This document shows positions 1 to 7,070 of a DNA stretch of 15,240 nt, piece after piece. The DNA is taken from contig WQSI01000010.1 in NCBI GenBank assembly GCA_009787945.1, positions 1-15,240 of the forward strand, read 5' to 3'. This stretch comes from Defluviitaleaceae bacterium (GTDB lineage: Bacteria; Bacillota; Clostridia; Lachnospirales; WRAX01). A model generated the notes under the pieces. That model searched no databases, was not told the DNA's origin, and saw nothing but the letters and a program-made list of their open reading frames with translations. The first letter of the stretch is position 1; each line of letters starts with the position of its first letter. The position numbers were made by a program, and so were the translations under genes.

Positions 1-341
1 ATCCCAATCGCAAAGCCGAAAACACAGATGTTGATAATAAGATGAACCTGTATGAGTTTTAAGGCTGTAAAAATCTTTTTGCCGTCTACCTGGTCACTGT
101 CTTTGTTTTTGCTGGCATCTAAAATAAGCCACAAGCCAATAAGGGGCAATGCCGCCAATGCCGCCCCGATGATACCAGCGAAAATTACGATGGTATTCAT
201 TATGGCATTAAAAAACGGGTCAATAGACGGGGCAGAAAACATGACAAAAAGCCCCGCAAGTGCTAAAATCGTTGATAAAGTTTGTAGCCCCACAGCTAGA
301 AGGAATATTTTTCCGCCGCCAAACTCCCTAATTTTATCCAT
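1..341 (-). CDS. Partial membrane protein, N-terminal part only (unknown function)
   Basis: An open reading frame starts at ATG 339-341 and reads leftwards without a stop to the window edge, giving 113 residues of an incomplete protein. It begins MDKIREFGGGKIFLL and shows about three hydrophobic segments: residues 11-36, 45-70 and 90-113. A short hydrophilic loop (DASKNKDSDQVDGKK, about 74-88) separates the second and third. A GGAGGG ribosome binding site lies at 346-351, four bases before the ATG, and the start is 11 bp after the stop of the DUF3881-like gene, so the two are probably cotranscribed with serS. I do not recognise the family. It looks like a small polytopic integral membrane protein. 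Confidence is good for a real gene and low for any function. Confidence 0.7.
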   Translation of the reverse strand, partial: MDKIREFGGGKIFLLAVGLQTLSTILALAGLFVMFSAPSIDPFFNAIMNTIVIFAGIIGAALAALPLIGLWLILDASKNKDSDQVDGKKIFTALKLIQVHLIINICVFGFAIG

Positions 342-352
342 AAATCCCTCCG

Positions 353-1315
353 TTAAAAAATGACTTTGCCTTGGAGCAAACCAATGCCCATCAAGCGCAT
401 ACCAATCATAGGAAAACCTAATAAATCATCTTGGCTAATGTAGGCGGTTGTGTGAGTGTCTGTAATAGAAATGGTCAGGCGGTATAGCTTTTCTCCTGTG
501 GCTTCGTTGGCGACCTCTTCCACATTTAAAATATCAGCAAGGATTGTGAAAATTCCGCTTTGCTCCACCATATTAAGGAAATACCCCTCGAAAACTGACA
601 ACAGGTCCTCCTCTTCAAGGCGTTCGCTAAGCTCCTTTTCTTGTTCGTGGGCAATCCTGTAAAAGTCAGCTTCTGCTTCAATGTCACCCATGCGGGCGCG
701 GGCGGCAAGGTCTTTTTGCATACGCTCCTCTGCTTGTTGTTGGTGGATGTCGGCATCTTCCCCGCTTTTGTCCACAGGCATCAAAACAGTGCCGTAAAGC
801 ATCAGCATAGCCATATTTACGCGGTTTACACCTTCCTCAAATGTCACAACTTCCCCATGATTGCGCAACTTTCTGTAATTGTCCTCCAGCTCCATCATAT
901 TGTTAATACGAAATTCAAAAAGATTTGCGGAATTTGCATCTTCTGCCAGGCAAAAGCCGTGTTGGTTTTCGTCGGTGTCAATATAAGCATTTTTAATATA
1001 ATTATCCTGATGACCCTGGGCAAAAATCCCCCAATCTGTCACCATATGTTTTTCAACGGGCTGACCTTCCTTGTTTTTAGTCATGCGGCGAAAACCCTGG
1101 ACGCTGACCCCAAAGCCGCTGCCTAAATATTTATAGCGGTCAAAATAGATGCGGCCTTTTTTGTCTTGTTTACGCTCATAAGAGAAATCGGGGGCGAAGG
1201 AGGCTTCCCGCAACACTTTGTTGATTTTGCGCTTGCTATCTATAATGCTTGCGATGCCCACGGCTTTGTAAAAACTGCCCTGGGCTTGTTGTTGCCCGTT
1301 GCTATCTTGGCTCAA
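353..1315 (-). CDS. DUF3881-like cytoplasmic protein, unknown function
   Basis: A 320-residue soluble protein with no signal peptide or membrane segment. The segment FYKAVGIASIIDSKRKINKVL near the N-terminus and the overall length recall the DUF3881 family of clostridial proteins. I assign this from memory of the family's look, so treat it as tentative. The middle (about residues 195-235) is rich in Glu, Lys, Arg and Gln (HQQQAEERMQKDLAARARMG onwards) and probably forms a long helix or coiled coil. The C-terminal third alternates hydrophobic residues like a beta-rich domain. The start codon is TTG (1313-1315), supported by a G-rich ribosome binding site (GAGGGGGG, about 1325-1332). The gene begins inside the last codons of serS, overlapping it by 14 bp, which implies translational coupling. 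No function is assigned. Confidence 0.75.
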   Translation of the reverse strand: MSQDSNGQQQAQGSFYKAVGIASIIDSKRKINKVLREASFAPDFSYERKQDKKGRIYFDRYKYLGSGFGVSVQGFRRMTKNKEGQPVEKHMVTDWGIFAQGHQDNYIKNAYIDTDENQHGFCLAEDANSANLFEFRINNMMELEDNYRKLRNHGEVVTFEEGVNRVNMAMLMLYGTVLMPVDKSGEDADIHQQQAEERMQKDLAARARMGDIEAEADFYRIAHEQEKELSERLEEEDLLSVFEGYFLNMVEQSGIFTILADILNVEEVANEATGEKLYRLTISITDTHTTAYISQDDLLGFPMIGMRLMGIGLLQGKVIF

Positions 1316-2549
1316 TTTTCTCGACCCCCCTCATATAGGGAATTAGCACTTCTGGCACGGTTATAGTGCCGTCAGCGTTTTGATAATTTTCAATAATAGC
1401 GGCTATGGTGCGCCCGAGAGCAAGCCCAGAACCGTTTAAGGTGTGGACAAATTGGGGCTTTTCGCCAACGCCATCTTTGTAGCGGATGGCGGCTCTGCGG
1501 GCTTGGAAGTCCTCAAAGTTAGAACAGGAAGAAATTTCCACATACCTTTGATAGCTTGGCATCCAAACCTCAATATCATAGGTCATTGCAGAGGCAAAGC
1601 CTAAATCCCCCGCGCAAAGGCGCACCACGCGATAGGGCAATTTTAGCAATTTCAACACCTGTTCAGCATGAGAGGTTAGCTTTTCAAGTTCCCCATAGCT
1701 TTCCTCTGGTTTGGTAAACTTGACCAGCTCCACCTTGCTAAATTGATGCTGGCGAATTAGCCCGCGGGTATCCCGCCCTGCAGACCCCGCCTCTTTGCGG
1801 AAACACTGGGAATAAGCCGTATAGCTAATGGGCAATTTCGCCCCATCCAAAATTTCTTCACGGTGAATATTTGTTACAGTAACCTCTGATGTGGAAATTA
1901 AATAATAATCTGTATTTTCAAGTTTGAACATATCCTCGGCAAACTTAGGAAGCTGCCCAGTGCCGATGAGGGCGCGCTCGTGGGCGATAACCTGAGGAAA
2001 AACCACCTCATATCCATGCTCTTCTGTATGCAGGTCCAGCATAAAATTCATCAAAGCCCGCTCTAATTTAGCCCCTCCTGACTTCAGCACCATAAAGCGG
2101 CTGCCTGTGATTTTTGCGGCGGTTTCATTGTCCAAAATGTCTAGCTCTTTCCCTAAATCCCAGTGGGGAACTGGCTCAAAATCAAACTTTGTCGGCTCTA
2201 AATGTTTGCGAATTTCTACATTGTCATTTTCGTCCTTGCCGTCAGGGGTGTTAGGGCTTGGAAGATTGGGAAATTGCAACAAAAAGCCGTCCAGCTCATC
2301 TTCTATCACGGTAAGTTCGGCATCAAGCCCTTTAATGGTCTGACTAAGCTCCCGCAGCTCGTCCCTTGCTTCTGCCCCTGCCTTAGAAGCGGCATTTCGC
2401 TTCGCCTTCAGCTCCTCCACCTGCAAAATAAGCCCCCTGCGCTTTTTGTCCATGTCCAGAAAAGGCGTTAAATCGTAATCTCCGCCGCGGCGCGCCATGG
2501 CGGCTTGTGACCCCTCAAAATTATTGCGCAAATCTTTTATATCAAGCAT
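1302..2549 (-). CDS. serS: Seryl-tRNA synthetase
   Basis: Charges tRNA-Ser (and tRNA-Sec, the first step of selenocysteine synthesis) with serine in the cytoplasm; class II aminoacyl-tRNA synthetase. From the start chosen here the protein is 415 residues, close to the usual 420-430. The N-terminal part (about 1-100) has the charged helical arm typical of SerRS (KKRRGLILQVEELKAKRNAASK). Class II motif 2 is visible as CFRKEAGSAGRDTRGLIRQH and motif 3 as NGSGLALGRTIAAIIENYQ near the C-terminus. An upstream in-frame start at 2627 would add 26 residues unlike the family. ATG 2547-2549 begins MLDIKDLRNN, the family N-terminus, and has a clean AGGAGG at 2558-2563. The leader is only about 43 nt, too short for a T-box. 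The 3' end overlaps the next gene. No oddities in catalytic motifs. Confidence 0.97.
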   Translation of the reverse strand: MLDIKDLRNNFEGSQAAMARRGGDYDLTPFLDMDKKRRGLILQVEELKAKRNAASKAGAEARDELRELSQTIKGLDAELTVIEDELDGFLLQFPNLPSPNTPDGKDENDNVEIRKHLEPTKFDFEPVPHWDLGKELDILDNETAAKITGSRFMVLKSGGAKLERALMNFMLDLHTEEHGYEVVFPQVIAHERALIGTGQLPKFAEDMFKLENTDYYLISTSEVTVTNIHREEILDGAKLPISYTAYSQCFRKEAGSAGRDTRGLIRQHQFSKVELVKFTKPEESYGELEKLTSHAEQVLKLLKLPYRVVRLCAGDLGFASAMTYDIEVWMPSYQRYVEISSCSNFEDFQARRAAIRYKDGVGEKPQFVHTLNGSGLALGRTIAAIIENYQNADGTITVPEVLIPYMRGVEKIEPR

Positions 2550-2598
2550 ATTAAATTCCTCCTGTTTTGTTTGGTATGAAATGAGTATACATCTAAAC

Positions 2599-2627
2599 AT
2601 TCTACCATAATTATGAAAATTTTGCAA
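2599..2627 (-). promoter_or_regulatory. serS promoter (sigma-A type)
   Basis: On the minus strand, a -35 box TTGCAA (2622-2627) and a -10 box TAGAAT (2599-2604) are separated by 17 bp. The transcript would start near 2592, leaving a leader of about 43 nt before the serS ATG. Prediction from consensus match only. Confidence 0.65.
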
Positions 2628-2634
2628 TAGGTTA

Positions 2635-2662
2635 TTGACTAATGAATAAACGGTGGTATAAT
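2635..2662 (+). promoter_or_regulatory. Promoter of the AI-2E-family transporter gene
   Basis: The -35 box TTGACT (2635-2640) and perfect -10 box TATAAT (2657-2662) are 16 bp apart, with an extended -10 TG at 2654-2655. The ribosome binding site AAGGAGG (2673-2679) and ATG 2686 follow closely. It stands back to back with the serS promoter, the two -35 boxes being only 7 bp apart. Confidence 0.75.
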
Positions 2663-2685
2663 GAAGTTACAAAAGGAGGGGGAAT

Positions 2686-3837
2686 ATGACTAAATCCCAA
2701 ATATTTGAAAAATTAAAAACTTTAGTGCCTTATTTTTTAGTGGGGCTTGCGTTGATAATCGCTTTTAGGGTGTCGGGGTCTTTATATGTTATCGGGGATT
2801 TTGTGCAGGCGGTATGGGCGATTTTATCACCATTTTTCTACGGTTTTCTAATTGCATATATTATAAATATCCCTGTAGGGTTTTTCCAGAAATTGTATAG
2901 TCAGTCCACAAATTCATTTATTTTAAAAAAACAGCGCGGCTTCGCGCTACTTACAACTTTTTTGATAATTTTAGGAATTTTGGCGGCTGCGTCAGCTTTT
3001 GTTTTCCCTGCTATTATAAGCAGTATCGGAGAATTGCAGGAAAACTGGGGAACATATATGGAGGGCATCAACGCCGCAATTGCTAATATTAATGCTTTAG
3101 AGCTTTTTGAAAATGATGTGGTTGAAATTGCAACAGGTGCTGTGATGGGATGGCTTTCGGATTTTCAATTTGAGAATCTGCAACAAATTGTGGGAACAAT
3201 TACAGGGGTTGGAACGACGGTTTTCGGGGCTTTTGTCGCCCTTATCGCTTCCATATACATTCTGCTGGATAAAGACCGCATAAAAGCCCTTGCTAACAAG
3301 CTTTTGAGGGTTTTTACCCCCCATGATTTTTGGCAGGGGGCTGTTGCGGCAGGAAAGCGGCTAAATGGATATTTTAGGCAATATATCCGCACTCAAACCG
3401 TTGATGGGCTGATTCTTGGAACTGCCGCAACAATCGCGCTATATTTTATCGGTTCGCCTTTTTTCCTTATTCTTGGTATAATGTTGGGAGTTGTGAATTA
3501 TATCCCCATTTTTGGCTCATTGGTCGGCACAACAGTAGCTGTTATTGTGGTAATGATTACGCAAGAGTTCACAACGGGTCTAATTGCCGCCGCCGTGCTG
3601 TTTGTTATCCAACAGTTGGATGCCAATGTCCTCCAGCCTCGCCTTATGGGGGATAGTTTCTCCTTCAGCCCTCTGTTAGTGATTATCAGCATCACCGTAG
3701 GCTCTGCTTTGGCGGGTATTTTGGGCATGATAATGGCAATCCCCATGGCGGCGATTCTAAAAGATGTTTTTGATGAGATTGTGGACTTTTATGACCGCAG
3801 GAAGTCAGTCAAACAACGGCGGGAGGGCGAGATCTAG
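2686..3837 (+). CDS. AI-2E family (PerM/TqsA-like) membrane transporter
   Basis: An integral membrane protein of 383 residues, about the usual length of the AI-2E exporter family (formerly UPF0118). Family members have been linked to autoinducer-2 export, Na+/H+ exchange or unknown substrates, so the substrate here cannot be named. The sequence shows two N-terminal TM segments (about 14-35 and 38-66), a third at about 84-112, an extracytoplasmic helical region (about 115-160), then further membrane segments including the family-typical stretch GVVNYIPIFGSLVGT and the late motif LDANVLQPRLMG followed by glycine-rich helices. The tail after residue 360 is basic (RRKSVKQRR). It is a single gene with its own promoter. 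Its TAG stop is formed by the first bases of the palindromic repeat at 3835-4000, so the C-terminus may have been shortened by insertion. Confidence 0.9.
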   Translation: MTKSQIFEKLKTLVPYFLVGLALIIAFRVSGSLYVIGDFVQAVWAILSPFFYGFLIAYIINIPVGFFQKLYSQSTNSFILKKQRGFALLTTFLIILGILAAASAFVFPAIISSIGELQENWGTYMEGINAAIANINALELFENDVVEIATGAVMGWLSDFQFENLQQIVGTITGVGTTVFGAFVALIASIYILLDKDRIKALANKLLRVFTPHDFWQGAVAAGKRLNGYFRQYIRTQTVDGLILGTAATIALYFIGSPFFLILGIMLGVVNYIPIFGSLVGTTVAVIVVMITQEFTTGLIAAAVLFVIQQLDANVLQPRLMGDSFSFSPLLVIISITVGSALAGILGMIMAIPMAAILKDVFDEIVDFYDRRKSVKQRREGEI

Positions 3838-4000
3838 GTAGTGTCTGCGTAAGAGTGTGACGTAGATTTTCGAGATGATTTTTCGTTGTTCAAGGAGCAT
3901 CTTGACGCAGTGTGCCCATAGGCACATAAGGAAAGTGCGACGCAGAACAACGGGAAATCAGCCGAAAAGCTGCGTTGCAATCTTGCGTAGACACTACCTA
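3835..4000. repeat. 166-bp imperfect palindrome (MITE-like) between convergent genes
   Basis: The two ends are perfect inverted copies for 12 bp (TAGGTAGTGTCT at 3835-3846, AGACACTACCTA at 3989-4000). The similarity continues inward for about 57 bp per arm; many of the differences would still pair as G-U in RNA from the plus strand. The middle contains a separate perfect hairpin, TGTGCC-CATA-GGCACA (3911-3926), and two copies of the short direct motif GACGCAG (3904-3910, 3939-3945). A TA dinucleotide lies at each outer end (3835-3836, 3999-4000), as expected for TA target duplication by IS630/mariner-type elements. There is no ORF of note inside. The stop codons of both flanking genes (TAG, plus and minus) are the outermost three bases of each arm. 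It may also help separate the convergent transcripts, but no T-tract is present. Confidence 0.8.
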
Positions 4001-4714
4001 CTGCTTCATTCTGTTGCTCATTACTAAACAGTAAATAATAGCAAGCGCAGTTGAGTAAGCCAGACAGATAATGGTAAAAACCAAGAAATTTCCTGTCATT
4101 GGCAGGGTTGATGCGTTGCTTAGTCTGTTTAAATCCTCCGCTAAAAAGTGGATTGGCGGCAGGATGTAATACACAAACTCCAACACTGTGATGTGGCTAA
4201 AAATCACATTTAATGGGATGGCGATGATTGCAACAAAAGCGATGTGGGCGGCAAAGGCGGTTTCTTTTCGGAAAATGCGGAAGTTGAAAAACACCCCGAG
4301 AGTGACACCAAGCAAGCCCACAAGAAAATAAACTGACAAATGCGTCAGTATTTCAATAATCGTTAAATGGCGCGGAAAAACGCCAAAGACAACGGGCAAC
4401 ACAGATGTCACAATATAAAACGGAACCAAAAATATCACAGCGGATAAAATTTTGCTTATGTGGTATTTGGTTTCGTTTTTTGTGTGCAGCAGGGTGATTT
4501 GCTGCTGGGTGGCGTCTTCACTGGCTACCAAAGTTGCGGCTATGGTGGTTGCCAAAATAAAAATAGCAATGGAGGTAAGGTGCAAGTTGCCCCAAATGTC
4601 CACAGGGGCGGTTTGGTAATTAAAACCAAGAAACACAGTAAAAAGCACCAATCCAGGCAAATATTTCGCAGACCTGGTGTAGCCTGCAATGTTAAACCTA
4701 ATTAAAGATAGCAT
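3998..4714 (-). CDS. ABC exporter permease subunit (ABC-2-like)
   Basis: A 238-residue, very hydrophobic protein with about six predicted membrane helices (around residues 16-32, 42-65, 85-112, 122-145, 155-175, 210-232), the layout of an ABC-2-type permease. It follows an ABC ATPase gene and overlaps it by 17 bp, so they almost certainly form one transporter. ATG 4712-4714 is chosen because a GGGGAGGG ribosome binding site sits at about 4724-4731. The longer in-frame start at 4735 is a TTG lying upstream of that site. The charged segment after the second helix (ASEDATQQQITLLHTKNETK) matches the cytoplasmic loop that contacts the ATPase in this class. The final TAG lies at the edge of the palindromic repeat. 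Substrate unknown. Confidence 0.85.
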   Translation of the reverse strand: MLSLIRFNIAGYTRSAKYLPGLVLFTVFLGFNYQTAPVDIWGNLHLTSIAIFILATTIAATLVASEDATQQQITLLHTKNETKYHISKILSAVIFLVPFYIVTSVLPVVFGVFPRHLTIIEILTHLSVYFLVGLLGVTLGVFFNFRIFRKETAFAAHIAFVAIIAIPLNVIFSHITVLEFVYYILPPIHFLAEDLNRLSNASTLPMTGNFLVFTIICLAYSTALAIIYCLVMSNRMKQ

Positions 4715-5318
4715 TTTGCAAACCCTCCCCGTCAAGCAACAGCACTCTATCGGTTATCTGCCTAGCCAATTCCTTATCATGGCATGATAACAGGATTGCC
4801 GTGCCATATTCTGACATTTTGGTCAAAAGCCCAATCAATGCCGCTATAGACTCTTCATCTAAACCAGAAAAAGGCTCATCCAAAACAACCAAGTCCTGCT
4901 TTGTAAGAAAAGCCTGGATAATGTTAATTTTTTGTATTGTTCCCTTGGAGCATTTAGCTATTTTGCGGTCTTTAATGTCATTTGGTATTCCAAAACTCTC
5001 AAAATGACTGTCGATTTGGCGGTTAATAAAGTCGCGGGGCAACCCTTGAATTTCGCCCATATGTGTTAGATATTCCCCAGCTTTGAAGGGGATTTTAGGG
5101 AATCGGTCTGGCACATAAGCGGTCTTTGCGCCTACCAAGCGAGCCACCTTGCCGCTAGAATGTTGCAAAATCCCAGCGGCAACCTTCAGCAAGGTGGTTT
5201 TCCCGCAACCATTTTTCCCCATTATTACGGTGGGCTTACTAGCATCAACTTTCAAATCAACACCAGCAAAAATCTGGCTTTTGCCAAACCGCTTACCCAC
5301 ATCAGTTAAAACGACCAT
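4698..5318 (-). CDS. ABC transporter ATP-binding protein
   Basis: A 206-residue single nucleotide-binding domain that would power the permease encoded next. Walker A is GKNGCGKTT, Walker B is LVVLDEPFSGLD and the H-loop is SCHD. The ABC signature is not LSGGQ but CSKGTIQKINI; SKG variants occur in exporter ATPases, so this need not mean loss of activity. The start at ATG 5316-5318 (MVVLTDVGKRFG) gives the normal family N-terminus and follows GGGAGGA directly, with short spacing. A GTG at 5339 and an ATG at 5330 are possible but less well placed. The gene overlaps the lipoprotein gene upstream by 13 bp and the permease gene downstream by 17 bp, indicating translational coupling of the three. 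Confidence 0.9.
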   Translation of the reverse strand: MVVLTDVGKRFGKSQIFAGVDLKVDASKPTVIMGKNGCGKTTLLKVAAGILQHSSGKVARLVGAKTAYVPDRFPKIPFKAGEYLTHMGEIQGLPRDFINRQIDSHFESFGIPNDIKDRKIAKCSKGTIQKINIIQAFLTKQDLVVLDEPFSGLDEESIAALIGLLTKMSEYGTAILLSCHDKELARQITDRVLLLDGEGLQNAIFN

Positions 5319-6337
5319 ATGTCCTCCCATGTTACCCACGGCGAAAGCTCTTTGTCGATTTTGCCGTCAATTAGCACAAAACCATTGCGCAACCAGCCTT
5401 CTGCATCACGCCAATTAACAACAACCTCAACAACAGAATAGAGGTCATTTTGGTCTATAATTTCAAAAACGGCAGTTTCCCAGTCTGGACGGGAGTGTAT
5501 GTTTCGCGCCGCCATTACAAATAATTCCCCTTCGTATTCCGTAAAAATGGGAATTTCTTCTGTCAGCATCCTATCAATCCAACCACGGGTGTACCATAGG
5601 GATAATTGCCTGCGCACAGCGTCTAAATCCTCAAAACCTGATGAGGGATTAAGGCGGGCATAGCCAAGGTCGGCAAGGCGGTCTGGCACATCCCAACTTA
5701 AATGGTCCATTCCAAACCAAATTTCAAAATTCCACCAACGCTCCCAAAAATCCACAGAAGTCAAGATGATTTGGAAATAGGTTGGGTCTTGCCAAATCAG
5801 CTCATCACTCCACCACGCAACTGGGCTTGTGCCAATGTCAATTTTTCCATCTACAAAATGGGTGTGAAAGCGCACGGTTTCAATGTCCGTCCACCAATCA
5901 TCCCCCCGCGGATAACCTATTTGAAATTCAGTTTCCACAATCACAAGATTATCGCCTGCGTACACAAGCAGATGGCTTGCATCATCCCAAATATAGCGCA
6001 ATGTGCCTATGCGTGTTTCGTGAACGATAAGCCTTCCATCCTCCTCGCTAAATGCAGAGGGCAGGTGAGTGTCGAGATAATTTTCTGTGTAAAATTGTAA
6101 CAGATATTGACGCAACTCTTCAAATGTTTGGAAATTACTTGCTACCGTGTCGGGGGAATTCCACCATAGCTCCCAAAAATTACCAACGGTGACTATTATG
6201 TCGCCCATTTGCTCCAAAGTGTGCTGCTCGGTTTCAGGCGGATATTCTTCATAATTACTATTACCATTGCCGTTACATGCGGTAAATGCCGCTAACAAAG
6301 TGACTGTGAACAGCGCTACGTACAAAAGTTTTTTCAT
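5306..6337 (-). CDS. Secreted lipoprotein with two tandem repeats of one domain
   Basis: A 343-residue exported protein. The N-terminus MKKLLYVALFTVTLLAAFTAC is a lipoprotein signal peptide with the lipid-modified cysteine at residue 21, followed by a polar Asn/Gly/Glu linker. The mature part appears to be one domain repeated twice (about 48-175 and 190-335). Both copies have FWE-x-WWN, then a FE(E/D)L helix ending in (F/W)YT..(Y/W)(L/I)D, a segment with an EDG or EYEG turn before a beta strand, a strand rich in valines, and finally VDGKID or IDGKID followed by SP. I do not recognise the family with certainty; a cell-wall or envelope-associated role is plausible. ATG 6335-6337 has AAAGGA at about 6346-6351. 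An in-frame ATG at 6355 would put that site inside the gene. It heads an overlapping ABC ATPase-permease operon. Confidence 0.85.
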   Translation of the reverse strand: MKKLLYVALFTVTLLAAFTACNGNGNSNYEEYPPETEQHTLEQMGDIIVTVGNFWELWWNSPDTVASNFQTFEELRQYLLQFYTENYLDTHLPSAFSEEDGRLIVHETRIGTLRYIWDDASHLLVYAGDNLVIVETEFQIGYPRGDDWWTDIETVRFHTHFVDGKIDIGTSPVAWWSDELIWQDPTYFQIILTSVDFWERWWNFEIWFGMDHLSWDVPDRLADLGYARLNPSSGFEDLDAVRRQLSLWYTRGWIDRMLTEEIPIFTEYEGELFVMAARNIHSRPDWETAVFEIIDQNDLYSVVEVVVNWRDAEGWLRNGFVLIDGKIDKELSPWVTWEDIWSF

Positions 6338-6431
6338 TGTAAAAGTCCTTTCCATTTTCTTGCGATGACTTTCTGAAATTGTATGATGAAACCATTTAAA
6401 AATTCTCAGACTGTAGGCAAAGTACCCATAA

Positions 6432-6532
6432 CGTCATTGCGGGCTTGACCCGCAATCCCATCGACAGCCACAAAGACCTATTTTGTGGGCTTGGAACAAA
6501 TGATGAGGTCCCGCGTCAAGCGCGGGATGACG
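6432..6532. repeat. 101-bp multi-hairpin intergenic repeat
   Basis: Two related 31-base units face each other. The left one (6432-6462) starts CGTCAT and folds as ATTGCGGG-CTTGA-CCCGCAAT. The right one (6502-6532), read on the minus strand, also starts CGTCAT and folds as TCCCGCG-CTTGA-CGCGGGA. Between them is a third hairpin, CCACAAA (6468-6474) with TTTGTGG (6482-6488). The whole therefore can fold like a cloverleaf. The loop CTTGA and outer hexamer are conserved between units while the stem bases differ but still pair. It lies in the 235-bp gap between two minus-strand genes. The look is that of a dispersed palindromic intergenic repeat; copies elsewhere cannot be seen from this window. 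Confidence 0.75.
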
Positions 6533-6572
6533 GGTTTGGAGGTTCATCGTCAGTATGAATTCTTTTATTATG

Positions 6573-7058
6573 CTATTTTTTGGCTGACTGCTGCTTTCGG
6601 GCAACTATGTAGATTACGCCATTTATGACTACCCCCAAGGCGGGCAGAGCTGATATTGTCCAGACAAACGCAGGGCCATCCCTAACCTCTCCGTGGACTC
6701 GCACATCATCAAAGTTTCTTGGGTTTAACAACAATTCAATGGTGTCTTGTTCAAGCATACGAGGGTTTATACCAAATATCCGTTGGAATGAGTTTTCGAT
6801 TTCAAGCTCAACCCATTGAAGCCCATCGGATTCACGCTGAACAACCACCCCTTCCGCCCTTATAAAATCGCGGGTGTACTCTATATTTCGCATATGGAAG
6901 AACAATCCAAGCAAAACAAGTGCCGCTGTAACAATTAGGAAGAACAAAGTCAAACTTCTTGCATTGCGGGATTTGCCATACCAACGGTTATCACTTTGCG
7001 GCTTTTGTGGTTTAAGAGCTTCTGGATGGTTAAAAATTTGCGGCAGTTGAAACCTCAT
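6573..7058 (-). CDS. Small two-TM membrane protein (DUF3592-like topology)
   Basis: A 161-residue protein with a cytoplasmic polar N-terminus (about 1-34, rich in Pro, Gln, Lys, Arg), a membrane helix at about 35-55 (LTLFFLIVTAALVLLGLFF), an extracytoplasmic beta-rich domain of some 75 residues beginning RAEGVVVQRESDG, a second membrane helix at about 131-153, and a basic tail (RKQQSAKK). The order helix, 'GVVV' domain, helix resembles DUF3592-type proteins, whose role is not known; this match is by topology only. The ribosome binding site GGAGGTG at about 7062-7068 fixes ATG 7056-7058. It begins 12 bp after the hisJ-like gene stops and is probably cotranscribed with it. No functional claim is made. 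Confidence 0.7.
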   Translation of the reverse strand: MRFQLPQIFNHPEALKPQKPQSDNRWYGKSRNARSLTLFFLIVTAALVLLGLFFHMRNIEYTRDFIRAEGVVVQRESDGLQWVELEIENSFQRIFGINPRMLEQDTIELLLNPRNFDDVRVHGEVRDGPAFVWTISALPALGVVINGVIYIVARKQQSAKK

Positions 7059-7070
7059 GTTACACCTCCA

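Noticed and set aside
641..1126. 161-codon plus-strand ORF opposite the DUF3881-like gene
   Set aside because: Shadow of the minus-strand gene; Cys/His/Phe-rich composition typical of antisense frames.
2564..2640. T-box riboswitch upstream of serS
   Set aside because: The predicted leader is only about 43 nt and no T-box motif or terminator/antiterminator pair is present.
3904..3945. CRISPR-like direct repeats (GACGCAG twice)
   Set aside because: Only two 7-bp copies inside a palindromic element; no repeat-spacer array anywhere in the window.
3835..4000. Ordinary rho-independent terminator
   Set aside because: The palindrome is far longer than a terminator stem, is imperfect, and lacks a T run on either strand.
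6338..6431. Promoter for the lipoprotein operon
   Set aside because: Only weak boxes (for example TACAAT without a matching -35) are visible, so none was annotated.
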